From the NCBI GenBank assembly GCA_043760535.1, contig JAYUOV010000150.1, forward strand, positions 1 to 39,086: a stretch of 39,086 bases of DNA, written 5' to 3'. A program made the position numbers and the translations under genes. The DNA is from JAZKFT01 sp043760535. Its GTDB lineage: Bacteria > Bacteroidota > Bacteroidia > Chitinophagales > Chitinophagaceae. Positions 1 through 7,822 of this stretch are shown here, piece by piece (the first letter of the stretch is position 1; each line of letters begins with the position of its first letter). The notes under the pieces were generated by a model. That model saw nothing but the letters and a program-made list of their open reading frames with translations. It was not told the DNA's origin and searched no databases.

Positions 1-67
1 CCGTGGCAATCCCCAGCCAATAGAAGTGCTGCTATTCATTTATGGCAAACACTCCTTACAAATTCTT

Positions 68-109
68 GGGGATTGCCACAGCGGGGCAAGAACCCCGCTT
101 CGCAATGAC
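68..109. repeat. Palindromic REP-like repeat, copy 1
   Basis: A 42-bp unit with nested inverted repeats: outer ATTGC (72-76) pairs with GCAAT (102-106), inner GCGGGG (81-86) pairs with CCCCGC (93-98) around the loop CAAGAA. A second copy at 28709-28750 differs at three positions by eye. Bases 1-14 match the first 14 bases of the unit in inverted orientation, so another copy probably starts outside the window. It lies just past the 3' end of the minus-strand gene at 122-478, a usual place for REP-type elements. Confidence 0.75.
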
Positions 110-121
110 GGCACTTTATCA

Positions 122-478
122 TTACTCAAAAATCTGTTGCTCATCCCTGTCCTGCACGGGCAGCTTGCGAATGAAGTCATCGTAGCCATCATCATCGTGA
201 TTGCTATAGGCACCATAAGCATCTGCACTATACCCTATCAGCCCGTCGTTAGCTTCAATAATGTAGAGTATCGAAGAATCGGCAGGGTCCGACTCACTTT
301 CAAAACGGTATGTTTTGATAATGGTCAGTTCTTCGGGCTGGTATTGTTTGGCATTGGTTCCTTCAAAAAGTTTGTTCGCCATTTTAAATTCATTGTCCTG
401 GCGTTTTAACCGTAGCTTTTCCAATATCTGGCTTAAAGTGCTCATCTGTGTTGGCCTTTCTGTTATTGTATTTTCCAT
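122..478 (-). CDS. Small conserved Bacteroidota protein (family often mislabelled phosphoribosylpyrophosphate synthetase)
   Basis: A 118-residue acidic soluble protein with no signal peptide or membrane segment. The core (about residues 50-105) holds a pattern I recall from a widespread family of 90-120-residue Bacteroidota proteins: KTYRFE at 55-60, then SDPADSSILYIIEA at 63-76 and a short segment ending in DAYGAYSNHDDDGYD. Databases often call this family phosphoribosylpyrophosphate synthetase, but no PRPP-binding loop is visible and the length is far too short for Prs, so I give no function. The ATG at 478 is preferred; the reading frame stays open to 562, and an internal ATG at 445 is a possible alternative because family similarity seems to begin about there. 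No operon partner is evident. Confidence 0.7.
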   Translation of the reverse strand: MENTITERPTQMSTLSQILEKLRLKRQDNEFKMANKLFEGTNAKQYQPEELTIIKTYRFESESDPADSSILYIIEANDGLIGYSADAYGAYSNHDDDGYDDFIRKLPVQDRDEQQIFE

Positions 479-641
479 GATCGTTATAACTTTTAGTTCC
501 ATCATGGCTTGCCAAACACGTGCCGAAAAGTGAGTATCATTGTTAAACACGTAGTAATGCAAATGGTAGCGTATCTTTTTCTTTTAAGTGTGGTTTTTTA
601 AGAAAACGGGTGCCCATTGTAGAGGATATTCCCCACAAGGG

Positions 642-800
642 TTATTCTAATAACGAACCCCCGCAACCAGCATCGCCCCCGCTATCGCTGCCAGTTGTAT
701 CGCCACCAAAAACAGCAGCAATATGAGATAGTAAACCGGCAGGTACAATGTGGTTAAAATGATGGGCTTTTATGCGAGGCCACAGTTCTTTTTTTGTCAT
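642..800 (-). CDS. Putative 52-residue Gly/Asp-rich small protein
   Basis: A short frame with ATG at 800 and TAA at 642-644. The translation starts MTKKELWPRIKAHHFNHIVP and continues with a hydrophobic stretch (AGLLSHIAAVFGG) and a Gly/Ser/Asp-rich tail containing one Cys and ending GGSLLE. The basic, aromatic N-terminal half looks like real protein rather than random translation, and I have a vague memory of similar short Bacteroidota proteins beginning this way, which I cannot verify. No signal peptide, and no partner genes: the K+ channel gene at 896 diverges from it. It could be a small structural protein, a precursor peptide, or a chance frame. Confidence 0.4.
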   Translation of the reverse strand: MTKKELWPRIKAHHFNHIVPAGLLSHIAAVFGGDTTGSDSGGDAGCGGSLLE

Positions 801-895
801 TGGTTTGTGGTTTTAAAAGAGGTGCATTGTAAAATTGGGCTGTAAAACCAAAAAAATATACTGGAAGTTAATGGCTTTATCCATATTTTTCTAAC

Positions 896-2089
896 ATGAA
901 AAAAAGAACGGTACTGATACTTGGGATGGGCCATTTGGCGTGGCGTTTAAAAAGGCATATTGCTTTAAAAGATTACCAGGTTATACATTCCAGCATTGAT
1001 GAAATACACCCTAACCATGAAATTGGCACTTTTCTGGATAACCTGCATTCCTTTCTTGATAAAACAGATATCAATGCTATTGAGATGATTTATCTGTTGG
1101 ATGAAAAAGATGAAAATAATTTACAACTGATTATTTCGCTCATTTCAATTTTTCCCAATGTTCCTATTACAGCAGCCTTATTTAACGAAAACCTGATTCC
1201 ACATTTAGAAGGCAAACATAGTAACCTCACCATATTAAACCCCGCCAAAATAGCGGCGCCTGCATTTGTGGCAGCTATTTATCAGCCATTAAGCAGAGCC
1301 ACAACACCGGCACCTGTATATAAAAATATACCTGAAACTGGCAGTAAGAAAACATCCCTGATACGAAAAATGGTATATGCATTCATGGGCATTATGCTGG
1401 CTGCTGTTACCTATTTTCATTTCTTAGAAAACTTGAGCTGGCTTGATGCTTTGTATTTTGTAGTGGTTACAGCGGCTACAGTTGGTTATGGCGACATTAA
1501 CCTGCATTATGCATCAGATGTAAGTAAAGTGGTTGGTATTTTACTCATCCTAACTTCTACCATTTTTATCTGGATGATTTTTTCTTTAACCATAGACTTG
1601 TTATTAAAAAAACAGATTCAATTGGCATTGGGCAGAAAAAAGTATACCATTAAAAACCACATTATTGTATGCGGCCTGGGCAGGTTAGGCTATTTTATAG
1701 TAGAAGAATTATTACGCAGAAATGAAAAAGTTATCATCATAGAACAAAATGAAAACTCTAAACATATTGACTATTTCCGGCAGGCGGGTGCAGATATTTA
1801 CATAGGCGACGGACGATTGGCCAAAGTACTTACGGATGTAAATGTGGCAAAAGCCCGTGCTTTGATAGCAGTCATTAACAACGACACCATCAACCTGGAA
1901 GTAGGCCTAAATGCCCGACTGCTTAAAAGTGACTTACGGCTCATACTGCGGATTTTTGATGAAACGATGTCTGAAAAAATTAAAGACTACCTCAATATTC
2001 ATCTTACGCTCAGTGCATCGGCAATAGCGGATGATAAGTTTATACAAGTGCTATCGAAAAATAAAGAAGCTAGTTTAGCCAATAATTGA
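896..2089 (+). CDS. Two-TM potassium channel with N- and C-terminal Rossmann/RCK-type regions
   Basis: A 397-residue inner-membrane K+ channel. The selectivity filter TVGYGD is at residues 195-200, between a membrane helix at about 159-176 and a second at about 212-236. The C-terminal half is a TrkA-N/RCK domain, with the nucleotide-binding GLGRLG at 260-265 followed by an acidic residue at the end of the second strand (VIIIEQNE). The first 130 residues also look Rossmann-like (VLILGMGHLAWRLKRH, 6-21), so a degenerate RCK-type fold appears to precede the pore. Known RCK channels gate on ligands such as Ca2+, NAD(H) or nucleotides; the ligand here cannot be told. The ATG is preceded by an AT-rich leader without clear Shine-Dalgarno site. 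It seems monocistronic, converging on the minus-strand pair downstream. Confidence 0.88.
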   Translation: MKKRTVLILGMGHLAWRLKRHIALKDYQVIHSSIDEIHPNHEIGTFLDNLHSFLDKTDINAIEMIYLLDEKDENNLQLIISLISIFPNVPITAALFNENLIPHLEGKHSNLTILNPAKIAAPAFVAAIYQPLSRATTPAPVYKNIPETGSKKTSLIRKMVYAFMGIMLAAVTYFHFLENLSWLDALYFVVVTAATVGYGDINLHYASDVSKVVGILLILTSTIFIWMIFSLTIDLLLKKQIQLALGRKKYTIKNHIIVCGLGRLGYFIVEELLRRNEKVIIIEQNENSKHIDYFRQAGADIYIGDGRLAKVLTDVNVAKARALIAVINNDTINLEVGLNARLLKSDLRLILRIFDETMSEKIKDYLNIHLTLSASAIADDKFIQVLSKNKEASLANN

Positions 2090-2123
2090 ACACCCCATTT
2101 CAACAGGTAATTTTCTGCTGCCG

Positions 2124-2948
2124 CTATTTTGGTTCTCCATATTTTGAAAACAAAAATGGCAATGCCATAGGTAATATTTCGAAATAGGGTATGCGCATTA
2201 TAAACAGATCCATTGTAAGGAATACAATGAACAAGATCAGTAGTATTCTGTCGTATTTTTTAGTAAAAAAACCTACAATAAAAACCATTTCTAGTAGCGT
2301 GCCAGCAAGGTACAAAGCATAACCTATTGCCTGATACTTTACTAGCCAGTATATAAAATGGGTGTACCAGTAATCGGGGGCCGATACTAAGTATTCTTTA
2401 TGCTGCATTAGCAAAATACCACTCATCTGTTCGGGGTTAAAAGCCCCGCCCTGCCTCATTTTCCAGATGGCGGCCGATGCAAAAAAGAACAAGAAAAAAT
2501 ACCGCATGGCATTCATTAAAAAGTAAAAACTTTTTAGCCTTGTGGCCATTAATACAAACGGGTATAGCAGCCATCCCACATGGCCTTCAATAGAATTAGT
2601 TGGGTATAAGGTGTAGCACTGCACATACATCCAGTTTACCAAAAGCATGGCCATTGCCACACGGCCAGCCCATTTAATATTACGGTTAAAAATCAGCCAA
2701 TATAATATCGGCATGGTGTAAAAAAATACATCAAACAACACCCAGCCCGTTTTATTATCCAGCAGCCATTGGTGGATGCCCGTTTGCATAAACAGCCAGG
2801 TGGTACCATCAAAACGGGTATTGAAAAAGTGCGGCTGCATTTGGAACAGCCACATGCCATTCCATAGTTTGTAGGCTGCCAATACATAGAACAGCACCAC
2901 AAAAAGAAAGGTGAAGTGTTTACGGTTATGAGTGGCGAATAGTTCCAT
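2124..2948 (-). CDS. Polytopic membrane protein, HTTM-like, unknown function
   Basis: A 274-residue, very hydrophobic and aromatic protein with about seven to eight predicted membrane helices, many Trp/Tyr/Phe near the helix ends and a short C-terminal tail. The general look resembles the HTTM/vitamin-K-carboxylase-like membrane group, but I see no diagnostic motif, so that is only a suggestion. The ATG at 2948 is preferred over an in-frame TTG at 2960. It lies 15 bp downstream of the 164-residue gene at 2964-3458 on the same strand, so the two are almost certainly cotranscribed and may form one membrane complex. Confidence 0.75.
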   Translation of the reverse strand: MELFATHNRKHFTFLFVVLFYVLAAYKLWNGMWLFQMQPHFFNTRFDGTTWLFMQTGIHQWLLDNKTGWVLFDVFFYTMPILYWLIFNRNIKWAGRVAMAMLLVNWMYVQCYTLYPTNSIEGHVGWLLYPFVLMATRLKSFYFLMNAMRYFFLFFFASAAIWKMRQGGAFNPEQMSGILLMQHKEYLVSAPDYWYTHFIYWLVKYQAIGYALYLAGTLLEMVFIVGFFTKKYDRILLILFIVFLTMDLFIMRIPYFEILPMALPFLFSKYGEPK

Positions 2949-2963
2949 CTTGAAACACAAATA

Positions 2964-3458
2964 TTAAAAGCCTGTTGATGAGGGACGAATCAAACTGTCG
3001 CCATTAAATAGGTAATGAAAATCTGCCGATCCTTTGACTTTCGCAAATTTGGAGTCTATGCTGGTCAAATACTTTAGGATCCATTTTGAAGTAGTTAAAG
3101 AATCTACCTTAAATGTGTATTTCGACTTAACGGGTATAAATAAATGGGTTTTTGCAAATAGTCTCTTTATTTCGGTTTCATAAAGAGTATCATTTTTTTT
3201 AATCTGCCAAAATTGTTGGGCGGTGTAATGAATTTTATCCCATGCCTGAGGCGAATAGTTATTGCCTGAAATCCCATCTAACTTTAAAGCTTCATAACTC
3301 AGTTTTACGTTTATCCTTTCACTATACATCCCATAATTATACCACGGACTAAACACCATCCCTCCTTTATAAAAACAAAACAACTGCACCGTCACAAAAA
3401 AAAGCATACCAATACCAAGCGGCTTGCTGTATCGGTACACTTTTTTTATAAAAACCAT
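2964..3458 (-). CDS. Membrane-anchored protein of unknown function, partner of the downstream polytopic protein
   Basis: A 164-residue protein with a basic N-terminus, one membrane helix at about residues 13-31 (signal anchor) and a roughly 130-residue mixed, Lys/Tyr-rich domain that should face the periplasm. After the helix is the aromatic segment SPWYNYGMYSE. I do not recognise the family. Its stop is 15 bp before the ATG of the polytopic membrane protein, so the two make a two-gene operon. It starts with ATG; the 62-bp gap back to the M42 peptidase stop could hold its promoter or be part of a longer transcript, since all three genes share a strand. Confidence 0.7.
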   Translation of the reverse strand: MVFIKKVYRYSKPLGIGMLFFVTVQLFCFYKGGMVFSPWYNYGMYSERINVKLSYEALKLDGISGNNYSPQAWDKIHYTAQQFWQIKKNDTLYETEIKRLFAKTHLFIPVKSKYTFKVDSLTTSKWILKYLTSIDSKFAKVKGSADFHYLFNGDSLIRPSSTGF

Positions 3459-3520
3459 TTTGAGGTATGATTTGATAAGTTTTATCTAAATACTTAGTTT
3501 TAAAATCTCAATAATCTTCC

Positions 3521-4642
3521 TTAAAAGTAACTCAGGTTCGTCTTAGGCGTTAGAGCCAGTAGCGTTTCGTACATCAGCTTAATGGTATTTTCAATATCGC
3601 TTTTATGTAGCATTTCTACCGTAGTATGCATATACCGTAGTGGTATAGAAATAAGTGCAGACGGGCATCCGTCGTTTGCATAAGCAAAACTATCGGTATC
3701 GGTACCCGTACTTCGGCTTACAGAACTTAGCTGCACCTCTATTTTTTGTGCAGCAGCCACATCCCTTATCAGATCCAGTAATTTGTTATGCACGGCCGGG
3801 CCAAAAGTAAGCGACGGACCTTTGCCACATTGTATATCGCCTTGTATCATTTTACTGATCATCGGCGTACTGGTGTCGTGTGTTACGTCGGTAATAATGG
3901 CCACATCGGGCTTTATTCTCCGGGCTATCATTTCGGCACCCCGTAGGCCTATTTCTTCCTGCACTGCATTTACTACATACAGAGTATATGGCAGTTTCAC
4001 CTTGTTTTCTTTTAGCAATCTGGCTACCTCGGCTATCATAAAACCACCAATCCGGTTATCGAAAGCACGGCCTATGTAATAGCCATAAGCCAGTTCATCA
4101 AAACCTTCTTCGTAAGTAACCACGCAGCCCACATGGATGCCCAGTTCCTCTATTTCTTTTTTGCTTCTGGCACCACAATCCAGCCACAGGTTATCTACTC
4201 TAGGTTGGGTTTCTTTTTCGCCGTTATTCATTCTGGTGTGTATGGCAGGCCACCCAAAAACCGCTTTAACCATTCCTTTTTTTGTATGGATTAAAACCCT
4301 TTTTGCAGGCGCTATTTGATGATCCACGCCGCCGTTTCTTTTCAGATACATAAGGCCCTTGTCGTCTATATAGTTTACAAACCAGCTAATCTCATCGGCA
4401 TGGGCTTCTATTACCACTTTAAATGGTTGGCCGGGGTTTATTATGGCCACTGCCGTTCCATAAGGGTCGGTCATTTTTTCATCGGCAAAGGGCATCACAT
4501 ATTCCAGCCACACTTTTTGTCCGCTACTTTCAAAACCCACCGGGCTTGGGGTGTTCAGGTAGTTTTTCATAAACTCAAAAGATGTTTTCGTAATTACAGC
4601 TTTCGGTTTTAATTCATTCTTTTTTTCTTTTTCTTTTGCCAT
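3521..4642 (-). CDS. M42-family metallo-aminopeptidase (glutamyl aminopeptidase/FrvX-like)
   Basis: A 373-residue cytosolic di-metal aminopeptidase. Family M42 signatures appear in order: EAHADE at 79-84 (His81 and Asp83), GRAFDNR at 191-197 (bridging Asp195), QEEIGLRGA at 228-236 (catalytic Glu and next ligand), TDVTHD at 251-256 and RYMHTTVE at 336-343 with the last His ligand. The length matches the family. Members usually form dodecameric tetrahedral shells and trim N-terminal residues from short peptides; databases often call them endoglucanase or cellulase M, which is misleading. The very basic, Lys/Glu-rich first 15 residues are a disordered extension, not a signal peptide. Substrate preference cannot be read from sequence. 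Confidence 0.92.
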   Translation of the reverse strand: MAKEKEKKNELKPKAVITKTSFEFMKNYLNTPSPVGFESSGQKVWLEYVMPFADEKMTDPYGTAVAIINPGQPFKVVIEAHADEISWFVNYIDDKGLMYLKRNGGVDHQIAPAKRVLIHTKKGMVKAVFGWPAIHTRMNNGEKETQPRVDNLWLDCGARSKKEIEELGIHVGCVVTYEEGFDELAYGYYIGRAFDNRIGGFMIAEVARLLKENKVKLPYTLYVVNAVQEEIGLRGAEMIARRIKPDVAIITDVTHDTSTPMISKMIQGDIQCGKGPSLTFGPAVHNKLLDLIRDVAAAQKIEVQLSSVSRSTGTDTDSFAYANDGCPSALISIPLRYMHTTVEMLHKSDIENTIKLMYETLLALTPKTNLSYF

Positions 4643-5137
4643 GTTGTAAAAATTTTCCCGAAAGTACTAGAATACGATGTATCTCAATATCTGTTTACCA
4701 CCAAAAACTAAATTGCTACCAAAGTAAAAATAATATAGCAGGATACCAGACCTATATAACCGTATTATTTTACCCCGCCTGTTTCGGTTACCGTTCTGTA
4801 TTGAACAGGGTTTCTTATAAAGCGTTATTTGAACATGCAGATGGCTGACAGCATACCCCAGATTTGATATGGTTAAATAACCTCCTTTGCTTGGTTGCCA
4901 TAAATTGGATTAATTCTTGAATGTACCTCCATTTCATCAGTAGCTTTCTTCTACCCATTAGGTATATTTAAAATTATCGCTTATCAAAATTTTGTAAATA
5001 CGAATGAAAGACCGCTGAGATGCACCCATTTAGGGGACAGGGTGTAAAAAAGGGTGCGACAATTTTAAATGCACCCTACCCGTTTCTTTCACTTTCAATC
5101 CAATTCCCTAATTTCATTTTATTCCAATCTGTATCAT
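4643..5137. other. Intergenic region between divergent M42 peptidase and aat
   Basis: About 495 bases without a convincing gene on either strand. The 70-codon frame at 4636-4848 has no protein-like composition. The only structure I see is the GCACCC/GGGTGC set at 5022-5077, listed separately. As the gap between divergent genes it should contain promoters for both, but I could not pick a good -33/-7 pair. Confidence 0.6.
5022..5077 (+). repeat. Three-arm inverted repeat upstream of aat
   Basis: GCACCC at 5022-5027, AGGGTGC at 5051-5057 and GCACCCT at 5071-5077. The middle arm can pair with either neighbour: 6 bp with the left arm, or a perfect 7 bp with the right arm around a 13-base loop. 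The arrangement allows two mutually exclusive hairpins in the aat leader. There is no U-run, so it is not a plain terminator. Regulatory meaning is speculative. Confidence 0.45.
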
Positions 5138-5779
5138 GTGATTTTGCTTTCTGATAAACTTGTTTTTCCTCCACCCGAAGAAGCCGATGAAGATGGCATG
5201 CTCTGTATGGGTGGCGATTTAAGTGTAGAAAGATTGTTACTGGCTTACCGAAGCGGCATCTTTCCATGGTACGAAGGTTCATTCCCTGTTTGGTGGAACC
5301 CAGATCCCAGGTTTGTATTATTTCCTAATGAACTAAAGGTGAGTAACAGCATGAAACAGGTGCTGAAACGCAATGACTTTACGATTACTACCAACAAAGA
5401 TTTCTTGCAGGTAATTCGCAATTGTCAACAGGTAAAACGGGAAGGCCAAAACGGCACATGGATCAGTGAAGAGGTGGTTCATGCCTATAACCTACTGCAT
5501 CAGCTAAGCCATGCTATCAGCTACGAAGCCTGGCAAAACAACGAACTTGTTGGTGGTTTTTATGGCATCAAAATAGGCGATGTTTTTTTTGGCGAAAGCA
5601 TGTTTAGTAAGGTGAGCAATGCCAGCAAAGCCGCTTTTATTACAGCAGTAGAAACCATGAAACAGCAAGGCATTAAACTTATAGATTGTCAGGTGTACAC
5701 CATGCACCTTGGAAGTTTAGGAGCAAAAATGATTGCCAGAAAGGAATTTCTTCATTTATTGCAGCAGTTGATAAAATAA
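5138..5779 (+). CDS. aat: Leucyl/phenylalanyl-tRNA--protein transferase
   Basis: This enzyme transfers Leu or Phe from its tRNA to proteins with N-terminal Lys or Arg, marking them for ClpS/ClpAP (N-end rule). Numbered from the GTG start, conserved blocks are EDGMLCMGGDL (18-28), GIFPWY (40-45), WWNPDPRFVL (52-61), FFGESMF (150-156), LIDCQ (181-185) and HLGSLG (190-195). I start at GTG 5138 because homologues begin shortly before the LVFPPPEEADEDG block. An in-frame ATG at 5069 would add 23 residues that do not resemble the family and would lie inside an inverted repeat. The length of 213 residues fits. The esterase follows after 8 bp, so they are likely cotranscribed. Confidence 0.93.
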   Translation: MILLSDKLVFPPPEEADEDGMLCMGGDLSVERLLLAYRSGIFPWYEGSFPVWWNPDPRFVLFPNELKVSNSMKQVLKRNDFTITTNKDFLQVIRNCQQVKREGQNGTWISEEVVHAYNLLHQLSHAISYEAWQNNELVGGFYGIKIGDVFFGESMFSKVSNASKAAFITAVETMKQQGIKLIDCQVYTMHLGSLGAKMIARKEFLHLLQQLIK

Positions 5780-5787
5780 AAAACAAC

Positions 5788-6630
5788 ATGAAATCTACAA
5801 ACCTGACACTTCGGTTTACAAAAAATTTGCTACCCTTTTTGCTACTCATATTTATAAGTGTTTATGGCCATGCCGGTAAAATAGATACGGTAGCCATTTA
5901 CAGCCAGGCCATGCACAAAAACATTCCATGTGTGGTAATAAAACCCGATGCTCATAAAAAGAAAAAGAACCGCTTTCCGGTAGTTTATCTGCTGCACGGA
6001 TGGAGTGGAAATTACAGCAACTGGATTATAAAAGAACCTTTGCTGGTACAGTATGCCGACCAGTTCAATTGCATCATTGTATGCCCCGATGGTGGGTATT
6101 CTAGCTGGTATTTCGATAGCCCCATAGATAGTAATTACCGCTACGAAACCCATGTGGGTATTGAAGTTCCGGCGTTTATAGATTCCGTATACCACACTAT
6201 TCCTGATCGTAAAAACAGAGCCATTACCGGCCTTAGCATGGGTGGCCATGGCGCTTTTTGGCTGGCATTTCGCCATGCAAATATTTTTGGTGCAGTAGCA
6301 TCTATGAGCGGTGGCGTAGATCTTTTAGAATCAATAAACAGGTTCGATATTAGCAAACGCATTGGCGATAATATCAGCACCTGGAACAATTATTCTATCA
6401 TTAATCTGGTTGAGCAATATCCAAAAGATTCACTCAATATATTTTTCGATTGCGGTATTGAGGATATTTTCATAAAGGGAAACCGGCTTCTGAACGAAAA
6501 GTTATTGCAACTAAAAATACCCCACGATTATACCGAACGCCCCGGCAAACACGACTGGATATATTGGAAAAATACCATTCCTTACCACCTCCTTTTCTTC
6601 CGGCGTTTTTTTGATAAACAGAAAATATAA
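5788..6630 (+). CDS. Secreted esterase of the esterase D/tributyrin esterase type
   Basis: A 280-residue alpha/beta hydrolase with an N-terminal signal peptide (hydrophobic core about 13-26, cleavage near GHAG). Blocks in order: FPVVYLLHGWSGN (63-75, oxyanion HG), VCPDGGYSSWY (98-108), nucleophile elbow GLSMGG with Ser150, an acidic residue in FDCGIEDIF (Asp221 or Asp226), and His255 in GKHDWIYW. The pattern is that of S-formylglutathione hydrolase/XynC-like esterases, which cleave short-chain acyl esters or acetylated glycans. Export argues against formylglutathione hydrolase itself. It starts at ATG 5788, 8 bp after aat; the same frame stays open upstream within aat, but the signal peptide fixes this start. 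Confidence 0.88.
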   Translation: MKSTNLTLRFTKNLLPFLLLIFISVYGHAGKIDTVAIYSQAMHKNIPCVVIKPDAHKKKKNRFPVVYLLHGWSGNYSNWIIKEPLLVQYADQFNCIIVCPDGGYSSWYFDSPIDSNYRYETHVGIEVPAFIDSVYHTIPDRKNRAITGLSMGGHGAFWLAFRHANIFGAVASMSGGVDLLESINRFDISKRIGDNISTWNNYSIINLVEQYPKDSLNIFFDCGIEDIFIKGNRLLNEKLLQLKIPHDYTERPGKHDWIYWKNTIPYHLLFFRRFFDKQKI

Positions 6631-6725
6631 CAATGGGTATGATTAGGGTAAAGCAAACTATAACTGCTCAAATTTTATGATACCACTATAACGCAGAAGA
6701 GGCTACTACAACTTAACTTCACCGC

Positions 6726-7688
6726 ATGAAGTTAATTGGCCCGTTCTTAAAACTCATCCGTTGGCCCAATCTTATTTTTATTGCTATTACACAGGTGCTG
6801 TTTAATTACGGTGTTGTGCATCCTTTATTTAGGCAGGCTGGCCTAGAACCCAATCTCAACCATACCAATTTTATTTTGCTGTGCGTTGCTTCTATTTTAA
6901 TAGCAGCCGCAGGTTATATTATCAATGATTATTTCGATGTAAATATAGATCAGATAAACAAGCCGGGCAGGGTACTAGTAGATACGCTAATCCACCGCCG
7001 GTGGGCTATTTTCTGGCACATGTTTTTATCCATGCTTGGCGTTGTATTAAGTTTTATTGTAAGCTTTTCTTTAAGCGATGGCTACTTTGTTATTGGCTTT
7101 GTAAATTTTCTTTGTGTACTGGTTTTGTGGGTGTATTCTACTACCTATAAACGGCAAATCTTAGTTGGCAATATTCTTGTTTCAGTATTAACTGCATGGA
7201 CGGTAATCATTATTTACGCAGCCGAAATTCCGCATTTGTGGGATGTATTGCCACTGGTAAAAGAAGCCTATCAGCAGGCACTTACAAAGCTTTTGAGAAT
7301 TGCAGCTTTGTATGGTGGCTTCGCCTTCGTTATTTCTCTGGTACGGGAAGTAATTAAAGACCTGGAAGACATGGATGGTGACCGTAAAGAAGGCTGCCGC
7401 ACTATGCCTATTGCGTGGGGCGTACCAGCCTCCAAAATATTTGCTGCCGTGTGGCTTGTAGTTCTTATAGGCATACTGCTGGTAACCCAGTTTTACGTGG
7501 TGCAGTTTGGTTGGTGGCTTAGTGCATTATACATAATTAGTACAGTAGTAGTACCACTTATTTACATTACAAAATGGCTTTATAAAGCCAACAAAACCAG
7601 CGACTATGCAAAGCTTAGCCGATGGGTAAAAATTGTAATGCTTACTGGTATTTTATCCATGGCATTTTTCAGGTTTTATTTCAAATAA
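6726..7688 (+). CDS. UbiA-family prenyltransferase, likely geranylgeranylglycerol-phosphate geranylgeranyltransferase-like
   Basis: A 320-residue integral membrane prenyltransferase with about eight or nine helices. Both Asp-rich, Mg2+-pyrophosphate-binding motifs are present: NDYFDVNID at 67-75 and DLEDMDGDRKEG at 212-223. UbiA enzymes attach a polyprenyl chain to an acceptor (quinone ring, haem or glycerol phosphate). The placement directly before maf and the second motif with GDRKEGCRTMPI match Bacteroidota proteins annotated as geranylgeranylglycerol-phosphate geranylgeranyltransferase, but the acceptor cannot be proven from sequence. No quinone-pathway genes are nearby. ATG start, 95 bp after the esterase; 134 bp separate it from maf. 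Confidence 0.85.
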   Translation: MKLIGPFLKLIRWPNLIFIAITQVLFNYGVVHPLFRQAGLEPNLNHTNFILLCVASILIAAAGYIINDYFDVNIDQINKPGRVLVDTLIHRRWAIFWHMFLSMLGVVLSFIVSFSLSDGYFVIGFVNFLCVLVLWVYSTTYKRQILVGNILVSVLTAWTVIIIYAAEIPHLWDVLPLVKEAYQQALTKLLRIAALYGGFAFVISLVREVIKDLEDMDGDRKEGCRTMPIAWGVPASKIFAAVWLVVLIGILLVTQFYVVQFGWWLSALYIISTVVVPLIYITKWLYKANKTSDYAKLSRWVKIVMLTGILSMAFFRFYFK

Positions 7689-7690
7689 AT

Positions 7691-7742
7691 TATTAGCCAG
7701 AGGCCAGTACTACTATCAAGCTACATTGGCGACGCTCCATTC
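7691..7742 (-). repeat. TCGCCAATGT dispersed element, copy A
   Basis: Read on the minus strand, this begins GCGTCGCCAATGTAGC and ends CTGGCTAATA. It is related to 25837-25883 and 16808-16857, both plus strand. All three copies are intergenic and upstream of a gene. Shared blocks are TCGCCAATGT, an AGTAGTAC-like centre and a GGCTAAT-like end. I do not recognise a named element. Confidence 0.6.
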
Positions 7743-7758
7743 AAGGGCATGAATGCTA

Positions 7759-7791
7759 TTTGGCTTTCTTTCCTGCATTTTGTTATCTTTT
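7759..7791 (+). promoter_or_regulatory. Weak candidate promoter for maf
   Basis: TTTG at 7759-7762 and TATCTTTT at 7784-7791 are 21 bases apart, resembling the Bacteroidota TTTG/TAnnTTTG arrangement with one mismatch in the -7 box. It lies about 30 bases before the maf ATG. Confidence 0.25.
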
Positions 7792-7822
7792 CGGGTAAAT
7801 TCGTAAAAATTTATTTTTCACT

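Noticed and set aside
26..409. 127-codon plus-strand frame opposite the small conserved protein
   Set aside because: It reads through the palindromic repeat and is a shadow of the minus-strand gene at 122-478, which shows family-like sequence.
4636..4848. 70-codon plus-strand frame after the M42 peptidase start
   Set aside because: Composition is not protein-like, no plausible family, and it starts inside the first codons of the peptidase gene on the other strand.
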